Positions 26,200-36,001 are shown, numbered from the stretch's first letter. The stretch is 64,000 nt of DNA from Prado023 sp963818445 (GCA_963818445.1 CAWFSG010000021.1:1-64000); one strand, 5' to 3'. Notes: a model not told the origin generated them from the letters alone. Program-made: numbers and translations.

Positions 26200-27492
26200 C
26201 GTCGGCCCTGAGACCGGCCCTGAGACCGGCGGGGTGCGTTCGACCAGCAGGGCGAGGGGTCCGGCATCGGTGCGGGTGAGCACGAGGGTCGCGGTCGGGC
26301 CGTCCCCGGTGAGGCGCAGGGCTGTGCGCAGGTCCTCAGGGACGACATTGATGCCGCGCTTCTTCACGACCACGTCACCGTAATCGCGGGCGCGCAGCCA
26401 GGCCCGCATCGGCTTGCGCCCGAACGGCACCTCGTCGAGGACCGCGAAGGTCGCACCGAGGCTGCCCGGGTGGGGCTCGCAGTCGCAGGCGACGTAGGCG
26501 ATCCGGGGGTCCAGCAGGTGGCCGTCCAGGTGAGCAGCCAGGACGGAGACCAGTCCTGCGCGGATCACTGCCGGGTCGGGCTCGACCAGCCACGCCGACA
26601 CCGGTCCGATCGGTGGTGCGGGGATCCCGTCGGTGTCGTCGAGGGATTCCTCGGCGGGTGTGTCGGGGCGGGTCCAGTCCGCGCCCTTCCCGGCCGCGAG
26701 GACCGTGGCCCGGCGAGTCGCGGGACCCTCGCGCAGCGGCCCCCACCAGACCCCGGCCTCGACGACGTCCCCACCCACGCTGATCCACTCCGTCTGGGTG
26801 CCCGCCGGCAGGGCGCCGTGGTCGATCCCCGGTGCCACCTTCGCCCCCGTCGCAGGAACGCGTTGGGCCACCGAACGCACCCACGACCACGGGGGGGACC
26901 ACGACTCGGGTGACAGGGTGCGACTCCCGCCGCTGCGCCGGGCAGGGTCCACGAAGCATCCCAGGCCCGCAGCGGGCGCGGGGTCGTTCCAGGGTCCGTG
27001 TGCCGTGCGGACGTCGCGACACGAGGTCGTGAGGTCCAGCTCGAGGTCAGCGGCAGTCGCAGCCAGCGCCCACAGGGCCTCGGGGTCAAGGTCCACGGCA
27101 AGCACCTGCAGGCCGGCGGCGGCCATCGCCAAGGAGTCGCTCCCGGCCCCGCACCCGAGGTCGGCCACCGCCTGCACCCCGGCCCGCACGAACCGCCCCG
27201 CGTGCCGGGCGGCGACCACCGGTCGGGTCGCCTGCTCCAGGCCGTCCGGGGTCCACCAGCGCGGCGGCCCGGGGAACCGAGCGGTGGCCCGGGTGCGAAG
27301 CCGCGCCTGAGTCGCCGCAGCCGCGACGACCTCCGCCCGATCCGACCAGCGCGGGTCGCTTCGGGCCCTGCTGAGCATGGACATGGCCGTGGTCGGGTCG
27401 TAGGGCATCAATGCCTCGACCAGCGCCCGGCCTTCGGGCGTGAGCAGCGCCTGCATCACCGGGTTGCCCGGGTTGCCCGGTGCGCGCTCCAC
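26125..27492 (-). CDS. Class I SAM-dependent methyltransferase with THUMP-like C-terminus
   Basis: The methyltransferase core has motif I ADLGCGAGSDSLAMAAAG, the acidic LAVDLDPEAL and a DPARR catalytic-type motif (CFVDPARRSGG). The C-terminal part (GRKPMRAWLRARDYGDVVVKKRGINV, then EDLRTALRLTGDG) matches the THUMP-like domain of this actinobacterial family. The substrate is probably RNA but is not established. The GTG at 27492 (455 aa) is chosen because a CACAAT box precedes it by 6 nt; the ATG at 27456 is an alternative. The gene is divergent from groES. Confidence 0.85.
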   Translation of the reverse strand: MERAPGNPGNPVMQALLTPEGRALVEALMPYDPTTAMSMLSRARSDPRWSDRAEVVAAAATQARLRTRATARFPGPPRWWTPDGLEQATRPVVAARHAGRFVRAGVQAVADLGCGAGSDSLAMAAAGLQVLAVDLDPEALWALAATAADLELDLTTSCRDVRTAHGPWNDPAPAAGLGCFVDPARRSGGSRTLSPESWSPPWSWVRSVAQRVPATGAKVAPGIDHGALPAGTQTEWISVGGDVVEAGVWWGPLREGPATRRATVLAAGKGADWTRPDTPAEESLDDTDGIPAPPIGPVSAWLVEPDPAVIRAGLVSVLAAHLDGHLLDPRIAYVACDCEPHPGSLGATFAVLDEVPFGRKPMRAWLRARDYGDVVVKKRGINVVPEDLRTALRLTGDGPTATLVLTRTDAGPLALLVERTPPVSGPVSGPTSGAQPQEPRAISPEEAGEQPRPPR

Positions 27493-27498
27493 CTCGCC

Positions 27499-27504
27499 AT
27501 TGTG
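27499..27504 (-). promoter_or_regulatory. -10-like box of the methyltransferase gene
   Basis: On the minus strand CACAAT lies 6 nt before the GTG at 27492, the same leaderless spacing seen repeatedly in the window. Confidence 0.4.
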
Positions 27505-27565
27505 CGCCCCAGCGGCCCTGACGGTGGCGGGCGACGGGCGCACCGCGCGACGGGTCCCGGCTGCA

Positions 27566-27592
27566 CTGGCACTCGTGTGCACCGAGTGCCAA
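27566..27592 (+). promoter_or_regulatory. CIRCE operator 1 (HrcA site) upstream of groES
   Basis: CTGGCACTC-N9-GAGTGCCAA is an inverted repeat closely matching CIRCE. HrcA repressor binds CIRCE and is released on heat stress. This copy lies furthest from groES. Confidence 0.85.
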
Positions 27593-27610
27593 AGGGTGTT
27601 AGTGTTCCGT

Positions 27611-27637
27611 CTGGCACTCACGCAAAGAGAGTGCCAG
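27611..27637 (+). promoter_or_regulatory. CIRCE operator 2 (HrcA site) upstream of groES
   Basis: CTGGCACTC-N9-GAGTGCCAG is a perfect 9-bp inverted repeat. Centre-to-centre distance to the first CIRCE is 45 bp. The TAGTGT at about 27599-27604, between the two operators, is a plausible -10 box, so both sites would flank the promoter. Confidence 0.88.
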
Positions 27638-27731
27638 CAGCGACGCAGGTCGTCCCGGCACCGCGACGACGGAACGTACCGGCCCGCAGCACACATCCGT
27701 TCCTGCGAACCCCCTCAAGGGAGGTCAGACC

Positions 27732-28028
27732 GTGGCACAGATCAAGCCACTCGAGGACCGCATCCTCGTTCAGCCCCTCGACGCCGAGCAGACCACCGCG
27801 TCGGGTCTTGTCATCCCGGACACAGCCAAGGAGAAGCCCCAGGAGGGCAAGGTCCTGGCCGTGGGCCCGGGCCGCTTCGACGATGCCGGCGCCAGCCGCA
27901 TCCCGCTGGACGTGAAGGTCGATGACGTCGTCATCTACTCGAAGTACGGCGGCACCGAGATCAAGTACAACGGCGAGGAGTACCTGCTCCTGTCGGCCCG
28001 CGATGTCCTCGCGGTAGTCGAGAAGTAG
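27732..28028 (+). CDS. groES: Co-chaperonin GroES
   Basis: The 98-aa product begins MAQIKPLEDRILVQPLDAEQTTASGLVIPDTAKEK with the mobile loop intact and ends SARDVLAVVEK. GroES caps the GroEL ring during folding. The GTG start follows AGGGAGG. Two CIRCE sites precede the gene. groEL is 94 bp downstream, separated by a hairpin. Confidence 0.98.
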   Translation: MAQIKPLEDRILVQPLDAEQTTASGLVIPDTAKEKPQEGKVLAVGPGRFDDAGASRIPLDVKVDDVVIYSKYGGTEIKYNGEEYLLLSARDVLAVVEK

Positions 28029-28048
28029 CCGATCTATCCCCAGCGCAT

Positions 28049-28084
28049 CGAGCCCCGGTTCCGGAACGTCGGGGCCGGGGCTCG
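28049..28084 (+). terminator. Hairpin between groES and groEL
   Basis: Arms CGAGCCCCGG (28049-28058) and CCGGGGCTCG (28075-28084) form a perfect 10-bp stem with a 16-nt loop and no U-tract. It is probably an RNA-processing or partial-termination element that sets the groES:groEL ratio. Confidence 0.55.
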
Positions 28085-28122
28085 ACGCATCGCACTGAAA
28101 CGAAAAGAGCAGAGAAGCACAC

Positions 28123-29763
<1,641 letters not shown>

Positions 29764-29777
29764 GGCCCCGCAACGAC

Positions 29778-29823
29778 CTCGGCCCCACTCCGACCAGGTG
29801 TCCCTGGTCAGGGTGGGGCCGAG
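29778..29823 (+). terminator. Strong terminator hairpin after groEL
   Basis: Arms 29778-29798 and 29803-29823 pair over 21 bp with two mismatches around a 4-nt loop, directly after the groEL stop and before the convergent whiB-type gene. Confidence 0.75.
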
Positions 29824-29889
29824 TGGCGTCTCGCGGCGCGTCGGCGCGGCAGGAGGACGGGACCGAGCCGACCGCGAGGAGACGGTCCG

Positions 29890-30192
29890 TCAGGCGGTGA
29901 CGCGCTGTCCGGCGCGGCCTTCCGACTGGTAGATCACCGCACGCTCGGACTCGGTGAGGCCACCCCACACGCCGAAGGGCTCGCGCACCTTCAGGGCGTG
30001 CGCTCGGCACTGCATCATCACCGGGCAGCTCGCGCACAGGGCCTTCGCCTCGCGCTCGCGGGCCTCCTTCGCGCCGCCGCGCTCGCCCTCGGGATGGAAG
30101 AACATCTCGGAGTCGACACCGCGGCAGGCCGCGTGCATCTGCCAGTCCCAGAAGTCCGCATTCGGTCCGGGGAGTCTCGACACGTCCGCCAT
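29890..30192 (-). CDS. WhiB-family iron-sulfur regulator (WhiD/WhiB3-like)
   Basis: The 100-aa product has the four WhiB cysteines: one in HAACRG, two in CASCP and one in MMQCRAH (C-x2-C-x5-C), plus the beta-turn motif GVWGG. These ligate a [4Fe-4S] cluster. The segment WDWQMHAACRGVDSEMFFHPEGERG resembles Streptomyces WhiD and mycobacterial WhiB3, and the position beside groEL and near bldM/guaB is the same as in those genomes. The ATG at 30192 follows GAGAGG; an upstream in-frame ATG at 30219 is less likely. Confidence 0.92.
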   Translation of the reverse strand: MADVSRLPGPNADFWDWQMHAACRGVDSEMFFHPEGERGGAKEAREREAKALCASCPVMMQCRAHALKVREPFGVWGGLTESERAVIYQSEGRAGQRVTA

Positions 30193-30229
30193 GGCTGGTC
30201 CTCTCATCGTCGTCTTCACTCCATCCTAG

Positions 30230-30380
30230 AACTTGTGCGAATCCTGTGCAAGTGTCTCGGCACTCAATTTCGAGGCGCTGCCTGTACTGGTGACAACACG
30301 GGGGGTGTCCCCCATGTTCCCGTTCCCCGCGGTGATCCGGCCACGTCCGGAGGCGGAATTTGCAAAGGTCTTGCACAATA
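30230..30380. promoter_or_regulatory. Candidate operator region between whiD-like and carH-like genes
   Basis: TGTGC occurs at 30234-30238 and again at 30245-30249, 11 bp apart, the second extended to TGTGCAAG. Near the carH-like promoter the complementary form TTGCACAAT (30371-30379) overlaps the -10 box, preceded by TTTGCAAAG. A MerR/CarH-type autoregulator binding these repeats is a plausible reading, but unproven. Confidence 0.35.
30374..30379 (+). promoter_or_regulatory. -10-like box of the carH-like gene
   Basis: CACAAT lies 6 nt before the GTG at 30386 and coincides with a TTGCACAAT repeat that could be an operator. Confidence 0.45.
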
Positions 30381-30385
30381 TCGCC

Positions 30386-31513
30386 GTGATCTCTCATGGA
30401 GCGCGACCCCTGGCCGCGCCACAGCCCGCAGGCGCACCCGCATCGGCGGGCGTTGAGGCGCCGGAGGTGACCGACGGCGCAGCGATGGGGGACGTCCCCG
30501 GAGGCCCCGGTGAGGATGAGGCCGCAGATCGCGAGCCGAGCGTCGCGCTCAGCGTCGCGGGAGCCGCCCGCGGCTTGGGTGTGGCGCCCGGCACCCTGCG
30601 CAGCTGGGAGCGGCGCTACGGCCTGGCGCCCAGCCTGCACACCCCAGGCGGACACCGCCGGTACGGGCCGACCGACCTGGCGCGCCTCGGGGTCATGCAC
30701 CGCCTGGTCCAGCAGGGAGTGCCCCCGGCGGAGGCGGCGAGGGCAGCCATCAACACCCAGATCGGGGCCGAGGCCGTCGATGCCTCCAACCCGTACGCCG
30801 CGCTGCTGGGTGCTGCGCCCGGCGAGGGCCTGCAGCCGCCTGTCGCGCAGGGCCACGATCCGGCCCCCGAGTCGGGCGCAGCGTCGCACGGAGGCGGTCG
30901 GGTGCTGCCCATGCCCCGCAGCCCCCGATCCGCCCGCGGGCTGGCCCGCGCTGCGATGTCCCTGGACTCCCATGCCTGCCAGCGCACCGTGACCACGTCC
31001 CTGGCGGATCGGGGAGCCATCGCGACCTGGGAGGAGCTGATCCGCCCGGTCCTGGTGGCCGTCGGCGAGCGCTGGGCGCAGACCAGCCGGGGGGTTGAGA
31101 TCGAGCACTCCTTCTCCATGGTGGTCGTCGGGGCCCTGGCTGCCCATTCCGCACGCCTCGAGCGTCCCCGGAACGGCCGCCCGGCCCTCCTGGCCAGCGC
31201 GCCCGAGGAGCTCCACGACCTGCCCCTGATGGTCCTGCAGGCTGCCCTGTCCGATGTCGGGATCCGCAGCCACGTGATCGGCGCGCGGACCCCGGATGAG
31301 GCCCTGCGTGACGCGGTCCTGCGCCTGGGTCCTCCGGTCGTGTTCCTCTGGGCTCAGATGCCCGGCGCGCGGGTCCCCGAACTGGCCGTCCAGCGTCCGG
31401 CGGCCACCGTCCTGGTGGGCGGACCCGGCTGGGTCGGGACCGTGGTGGGCGTGGAGCACGTGGCCGATCTCGAACATGCAGTCGGCGCGGTGCGCACAGC
31501 GATGGGGTTGTGA
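30386..31513 (+). CDS. CarH/LitR-type MerR regulator with cobalamin-binding domain
   Basis: The 375-aa product has an N-terminal MerR helix-turn-helix (SVAGAARGLGVAPGTLRSWERRYGL, then GHRRYGPTDLARL; residues ~56-120), a Pro/Gly/His-rich linker and a B12-binding region. The four-helix part ends in W-x9-E-H (Trp230, Glu240, His241), the adenosylcobalamin/light-sensing signature of CarH. A Glu-x-His (275-277) sits where the lower-axial His motif is expected, though Pro replaces the usual Gly. The Rossmann part follows with VLVGGPGW. It may repress in the dark and release DNA in light. GTG 30386 is chosen on the -10 box; 30314 and 30233 are alternatives. Confidence 0.82.
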   Translation: MISHGARPLAAPQPAGAPASAGVEAPEVTDGAAMGDVPGGPGEDEAADREPSVALSVAGAARGLGVAPGTLRSWERRYGLAPSLHTPGGHRRYGPTDLARLGVMHRLVQQGVPPAEAARAAINTQIGAEAVDASNPYAALLGAAPGEGLQPPVAQGHDPAPESGAASHGGGRVLPMPRSPRSARGLARAAMSLDSHACQRTVTTSLADRGAIATWEELIRPVLVAVGERWAQTSRGVEIEHSFSMVVVGALAAHSARLERPRNGRPALLASAPEELHDLPLMVLQAALSDVGIRSHVIGARTPDEALRDAVLRLGPPVVFLWAQMPGARVPELAVQRPAATVLVGGPGWVGTVVGVEHVADLEHAVGAVRTAMGL

Positions 31514-31518
31514 CCTCT

Positions 31519-31524
31519 TAGGGT
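31519..31524 (+). promoter_or_regulatory. -10 box of the TPR-like gene
   Basis: TAGGGT lies 7 nt before the GTG at 31532, favouring that start over the GTG at 31523 which overlaps the box. Confidence 0.5.
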
Positions 31525-31531
31525 GAGCCTC

Positions 31532-32428
31532 GTGGTCGACGAGGAGCTGATTGGTCTTCTCGCGGCTGGGGAACGGGCCGTGTTCCGCGGTGTCCCCGGG
31601 CAGGGCATGGTGCCGTTGGAGCGCGCCGAGGCCCTGGCCGGCGAGCGGGGGGACATCGCCCGGCGAACCCGTGCCGCGTGGCTCCTCGGCGTGTGCCGTT
31701 CGGCCACCGGGAACTACGGTCCCGCACTGGCCGGGCTGACCGCCGCTGCCAGCGATCCCGAGGTCCCGGCGGAGCTGCGTTCGCTGCCCGCATCGGCGGT
31801 CGGCGCGATCCAGCGCCAGCTCGGTCGGCACGCCGAGGGCCGCGACTGGGACCAGAGCGCCCTCGAGTCCGCCTCGGGAGATCCGGAGGCCGAGTGTGAG
31901 GCGCTGCTCGGACTCGCCTCGGACGCCGTCGGTCTCGGCGAGTCCGACGTGGCCCAGGACGCCGTGAACCGCGTCGATCTCCTGCTGCGCGAGCGGCCAC
32001 TCTGGTGGCGGCACCGAATCCGGCTCGACTGGGTGCGCGCCGAGGTGGCCCTGCTCGCCGGCGACCCGGCCCAGGCACGGGCTGCAGCCGAGCGCGCCCT
32101 CGACGCTGCCGAGGCAGCCAGTGCTCCGCGCCACGTGGCCAAGTCGCTGCTGTTCGCCGGCGTGGCGGCCACATCCTTCCGACAGCAGGGGGCCGCCGTG
32201 GACCTCCTTGCCCGTGCGGCGGTCCTGGCTGAGGGCCTCGGGGCCCGCCCGTTGGTCTGGCCCAGCCGCGGGCTCCTCGGCGCACTTCTGGCGGCCACCT
32301 CCCCGGAGGAGTCCGAGCGCAGCCTGGAGGCGGCCCGCGCGGTGATCCGGGCCATCTCGGCCGACCTCCCACCGCTCCTGGCCGCCGAATGGCTCGCCCG
32401 CCGCGACATCCGCGCGCTCCTGGGCTGA
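31532..32428 (+). CDS. Helical-repeat (TPR-like) protein of unknown function
   Basis: The 298-aa product is Ala/Leu/Arg-rich and almost wholly helical, with repeated pairs such as RAEVALLAGDPAQARAAAERALD (in two halves around residues 170-195) that resemble TPR units. There is no signal peptide or membrane segment. Its position between the CarH-like gene and bldM suggests a regulatory or scaffold role, but nothing in the sequence gives a function. GTG 31532 is preferred on promoter spacing. Confidence 0.75.
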   Translation: MVDEELIGLLAAGERAVFRGVPGQGMVPLERAEALAGERGDIARRTRAAWLLGVCRSATGNYGPALAGLTAAASDPEVPAELRSLPASAVGAIQRQLGRHAEGRDWDQSALESASGDPEAECEALLGLASDAVGLGESDVAQDAVNRVDLLLRERPLWWRHRIRLDWVRAEVALLAGDPAQARAAAERALDAAEAASAPRHVAKSLLFAGVAATSFRQQGAAVDLLARAAVLAEGLGARPLVWPSRGLLGALLAATSPEESERSLEAARAVIRAISADLPPLLAAEWLARRDIRALLG

Positions 32429-32548
32429 GCTGACCCGTCCGGTCATCGGCCGCGCCACCTGAGGGCCCGCGCGGGTCCGCCGTCTCCTCGTCCGCGGCTC
32501 AAGTGCGCAGCCCCACGTGTCGAACAGATCGGGGAAGGAGGTACCCCG

Positions 32549-33163
32549 ATGACCACGGTCCTGGTGTGCGACGACGCTCCCCTGGCGCGGGAGGCGGTCC
32601 GTCGTGCCGTCGCCTCGGTGCCGGGTGTCGACCGCGTCAGCGCGGCAGGATCGGGCGAGGAGGTCCTGGCCCGCTACCCGTTGGAGCGCCCGAGCGTCGT
32701 GCTGATGGACGTCCGGATGCCGGGGATGGGCGGCGTCGAGGCCACCCGCCGCCTGATGGCGGCCTACCCGGGCGCCGTGGTCGTGATGCTCACCATGGGT
32801 GAGGACATCGAGGGAGTTGCCGCCGCGGTGGCCGTCGGTGCACGGGGCTACATGGTCAAGGATGCCTCCCGCGAGGAGACCGCGACGATGCTGAGCCTGG
32901 CAGCCACGGCCCCGGTCCACCGGACGGGCAATGTCGTGTCCCTGCCGGTGCGCCCGATGGCCGGCGGTCCCGCGCTCAGCGGCCGCGAGGTCGAGGTCCT
33001 CGAGGGCATGTCGCGGGGCAAGTCGAACGCCCAGATCGGGCGCGAGCTCTACCTCTCCGAGGACACCGTGAAGACGCACGCACGTCGGATGTTCCGCAAG
33101 ATGGGCGCCGCCGATCGGGCCCAGGCCGTCGCGCTGGGCTTCCGCTGGGGCCTGCTGAGCTGA
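32549..33163 (+). CDS. bldM: BldM-type orphan response regulator
   Basis: The 204-aa product begins MTTVLVCDDAPLAREAVRRAVASVPGV in two easily recognised BldM blocks. The receiver domain has Asp in VVLMDVRMPGMGGVE and Lys in GYMVKDASREE. The LuxR-type DNA-binding domain is LSGREVEVLEGMSRGKSNAQ and LSEDTVKTHARRMFRKMGAADRAQAVALGFRWGL, nearly identical in pattern to Streptomyces BldM, a developmental regulator that acts alone or with WhiI. The ATG follows GGAAGGAGG. The whiD - bldM - guaB order matches Streptomyces. Confidence 0.9.
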   Translation: MTTVLVCDDAPLAREAVRRAVASVPGVDRVSAAGSGEEVLARYPLERPSVVLMDVRMPGMGGVEATRRLMAAYPGAVVVMLTMGEDIEGVAAAVAVGARGYMVKDASREETATMLSLAATAPVHRTGNVVSLPVRPMAGGPALSGREVEVLEGMSRGKSNAQIGRELYLSEDTVKTHARRMFRKMGAADRAQAVALGFRWGLLS

Positions 33164-33204
33164 CCGGCGGCTGCGCGTCGACGCGGGCAGGCCGCCCGGG
33201 CCGA

Positions 33205-33210
33205 TACCCT
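33205..33210 (+). promoter_or_regulatory. -10 box of guaB
   Basis: TACCCT ends 8 nt before the ATG at 33219. A GAGAGGGG motif at 33222-33229 could instead serve a GTG at 33237, so a very short-leader transcript is also possible. Confidence 0.55.
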
Positions 33211-33218
33211 GATCCCGA

Positions 33219-34760
33219 ATGGGAGAGGGGCACCACGTGATCGATCCAGCAGACCGCGCCGCAGCCGAGGAGATGTTCGGGTACACCGGCCTGACCTACG
33301 ACGACGTCCTGCTGCTGCCCGACCATTCCGACGTCGTCCCGTCCGAGGTGGACACCGCCACGCGCCTGACCCGCGGGATCACCCTGGCCGTGCCGCTGGT
33401 CTCGGCGGCGATGGACACCGTGACCGAGTCCCGGATGGCGATCGCCATGGCCCGCCAGGGCGGCATCGGGGTCCTGCACCGCAACCTGTCGATCGCCGAC
33501 CAGGCCGCGGAGGTCGACACCGTCAAGCGCAGCGAGTCCGGGATGATCCACGACCCGGTGACGGTCAGCCCCGATGCCACCGTCCTCGAGCTCGACGAGC
33601 TGTGCGGGCGCTACCGGGTCTCCGGGCTCCCGGTGATCGACGCCGATCGCACCCTCCTGGGCATCGTGACCAACCGCGACATCCTGTTCCTGCCCGCCGA
33701 GCGCTTCGCCACGACGCTGGTGCGCGACGTGATGACCCCCATGCCCCTGGTGACCGGCCCGGAGGGGATCCGTCGTGAGGACGCGGCCGCGCTGCTCGCC
33801 AAGCACCGGATCGAGAAGCTTCCCCTCGTCGACGCCGCCGGGCGGCTCACCGGGCTGATCACCGTCAAGGACTTCGTCAAGACCGAGAAGTACCCGATGG
33901 CCACCAAGGATCCCGAGGGTCGCCTGCGGGTCGGCGCCGCGATCGGCTTCTACGGCGACGCCTGGGAGCGCGCGACCGCGCTGGTGGAGGCCGGCGTGGA
34001 CGTGCTGGTCGCCGACACCGCCAACGGCCAGGCCCGGCTCCTGCTGGACATGGTCAGCCGGATCAAGGCCGACCCCGCCATGGCGCACGTCCAGGTCATC
34101 GGCGGGAACGTCGCGACCAAGGCTGGTGCCCAGGCCCTGGTCGAGGCTGGGGCGGACGCGGTCAAGGTGGGGGTCGGCCCGGGCTCGATCTGCACCACCC
34201 GGGTCGTGGCCGGTGTGGGCGTCCCGCAGGTCACGGCCATCTTCGAGGCCGCCCGGGTGTGCCGGCCCGCGGGCGTTCCCGTGATCGGCGACGGCGGGCT
34301 GCAGTACTCCGGGGACATCGCCAAGGCCCTGGTCGCCGGCGCTGAGACCGTCATGCTCGGCTCGCTGCTCGCCGGCTGCGAGGAGAGCCCGGGGGACCTC
34401 GTGTTCGTCAACGGCAAGCAGTTCAAGCACTACCGCGGCATGGGGTCGCTCGGGGCGATGGCCTCCCGCGGGCGGGTGTCCTACTCCAAGGACCGCTACT
34501 TCCAGGCCGATGTCGCCACCGACGAGAAGATCGTCCCGGAGGGGATCGAGGGCCAGGTGCCCTACCGCGGCCCGCTGTCCGCGGTCGCCCACCAACTGGT
34601 CGGGGGGCTGCACCAGTCGATGTTCTACGTGGGCGCGCGCACGATCCCCGAGCTGCAGTCCCGCGGACGCTTCATCCGGATCACGCCGGCGGGGCTCAAG
34701 GAGTCCCACCCGCACGACATCCAGATGACGGTCGAGGCACCCAACTACCAGGGCCGCTGA
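33219..34760 (+). CDS. guaB: IMP dehydrogenase
   Basis: GuaB makes XMP from IMP, the first step to GMP. The 513-aa product has LTYDDVLLLPDHSDVVPSEV, two CBS domains (about residues 105-235), GNVATKAGAQALVEAGADAVKVGVGPGS with the catalytic Cys in GSICTTRVV, and the active-site flap ending ITPAGLKESHPHD. The start is either ATG 33219 (short spacing to the -10) or GTG 33237 behind GAGAGGGG. guaB3 follows 29 bp downstream. Confidence 0.97.
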   Translation: MGEGHHVIDPADRAAAEEMFGYTGLTYDDVLLLPDHSDVVPSEVDTATRLTRGITLAVPLVSAAMDTVTESRMAIAMARQGGIGVLHRNLSIADQAAEVDTVKRSESGMIHDPVTVSPDATVLELDELCGRYRVSGLPVIDADRTLLGIVTNRDILFLPAERFATTLVRDVMTPMPLVTGPEGIRREDAAALLAKHRIEKLPLVDAAGRLTGLITVKDFVKTEKYPMATKDPEGRLRVGAAIGFYGDAWERATALVEAGVDVLVADTANGQARLLLDMVSRIKADPAMAHVQVIGGNVATKAGAQALVEAGADAVKVGVGPGSICTTRVVAGVGVPQVTAIFEAARVCRPAGVPVIGDGGLQYSGDIAKALVAGAETVMLGSLLAGCEESPGDLVFVNGKQFKHYRGMGSLGAMASRGRVSYSKDRYFQADVATDEKIVPEGIEGQVPYRGPLSAVAHQLVGGLHQSMFYVGARTIPELQSRGRFIRITPAGLKESHPHDIQMTVEAPNYQGR

Positions 34761-34789
34761 GGCGCGGGCCGGACGTCGAGGAGGAGCAC

Positions 34790-35905
34790 ATGAACGACAT
34801 CGAGATCGGCCTGGGCAAGCGGGGCCGTGCCGCGCTGTCCTTCGACGACATCGCCATCGCTCCCAGCCGGCGCACCCGGGCCCCGGAGCTGGTCAACACC
34901 GGCTGGCAGATCGACGCCTACCGCTTCGACAACCCGATCATCGGGGCGCCCATGGACTCGATCATCTCCCCGGAGACCGCGATCCGCATGGGCCAGCTCG
35001 GCGGCCTGGGCGTTCTCAACCTCGAGGGGCTCTGGACCCGCTACGAGGATCCGGCCGCCGCCTACGAGGAGATCGGCCAGCTGCCCGAGCTGCAGGCGAA
35101 CGCCCGCATGCAGCAGCTCTACTCCGAGCCGGTCCAGCCCGACCTCATCGCCGAGCGCATCGCGGAGATCCGGGCCGCCGGTGTGGCCGTGGCCGGGGCG
35201 CTCTCGCCCAACCGGGTCACTGAGCTGGCGCCGATCGTCACGAAGGCCGGCGTCGACCTGTTCGTGATCCGCGGCACCACGGTCTCCGCGGAGCACGTCA
35301 GCGCCGAGGACGATGCGCTGAACCTCAAGGACTTCATCTACACCCTCGACGCGCCCGTGATCGTCGGCGGCGTGGCCACCTATCGCGCTGCCCTGCACCT
35401 GATGCGTGCCGGGGCCGCCGGCGTGCTGGTCGGGTTCGGCGGGGGTGCCTCGCACACCACCGCTGACGTGCTCGGTGTGCGGGTGCCGATGGCCACCTCG
35501 GTCGCTGACGTCTCCGCGGCCCGCCGGGACTACATGGACGAGTCCGGCGGCCGATACGTGCACGTGATCGCCGACGGGGCGATGGGTCGCAGCGGCGACA
35601 TCGTCAAGGCGATCGCCTGCGGCGCGGACGCCGTGATGGTCGGCTCGCCCCTGGCCCGGGCCGCCGAGGCGCCCGGTCGGGGCTGGCACTGGGGGATGGA
35701 GGCCGTGCACGCCGAGCTGCCCCGCGGGGAGCGGCACTGGACGGGCACGGTGGGCTCCCTGGAGCAGGTCATGCACGGCCCGAGCCGGGTCCCCGACGGC
35801 ACGATGAACCTCGTGGGCGCCCTGCGCCGGGCGATGGCGACCTCGGGCTACTCGGAGCTCAAGGAGTTCCAGCGGGTGGACGTGACGGTCTCCCCCGGGC
35901 GCTGA
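34790..35905 (+). CDS. guaB3: GuaB3 family IMP dehydrogenase-related protein
   Basis: The 371-aa product is an IMPDH/GMP-reductase barrel without CBS domains (LSFDDIAIAPSRRTRAPELV; NPIIGAPMDSIISPETAIRMG; VLVGFGGGASHTT). The phosphate-binding loop region is present, but the Cys loop of IMPDH (GSICTT) is not, the equivalent being GGGASHTT. This paralogue regularly follows guaB in actinobacteria; its physiological reaction is less certain than GuaB's. The TGA overlaps the first of four DnaA-box-like sequences. Confidence 0.93.
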   Translation: MNDIEIGLGKRGRAALSFDDIAIAPSRRTRAPELVNTGWQIDAYRFDNPIIGAPMDSIISPETAIRMGQLGGLGVLNLEGLWTRYEDPAAAYEEIGQLPELQANARMQQLYSEPVQPDLIAERIAEIRAAGVAVAGALSPNRVTELAPIVTKAGVDLFVIRGTTVSAEHVSAEDDALNLKDFIYTLDAPVIVGGVATYRAALHLMRAGAAGVLVGFGGGASHTTADVLGVRVPMATSVADVSAARRDYMDESGGRYVHVIADGAMGRSGDIVKAIACGADAVMVGSPLARAAEAPGRGWHWGMEAVHAELPRGERHWTGTVGSLEQVMHGPSRVPDGTMNLVGALRRAMATSGYSELKEFQRVDVTVSPGR

Positions 35906-36001
35906 TATCCACACGCGGAGGCGAGTTATCCACAGGGTGGGATCGGTCTCCTCCCGCACGGATACGGGGCTTCGTCCACACTTGCGCAGGAGTCGTCCAC
36001 A
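35905..36001 (+). promoter_or_regulatory. Cluster of four DnaA-box-like sites, paired at 21-bp spacing
   Basis: ATATCCACA (35905), TTATCCACA (35926, perfect consensus), TCGTCCACA (35972) and TCGTCCACA (35993) lie in the same orientation. Sites 1-2 and 3-4 are each spaced 21 bp, two helical turns. They occupy the 339-bp gap between guaB3 and the aldehyde dehydrogenase gene, which contains no gene. oriC itself is not expected here because no dnaA or dnaN is nearby. Confidence 0.6.
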
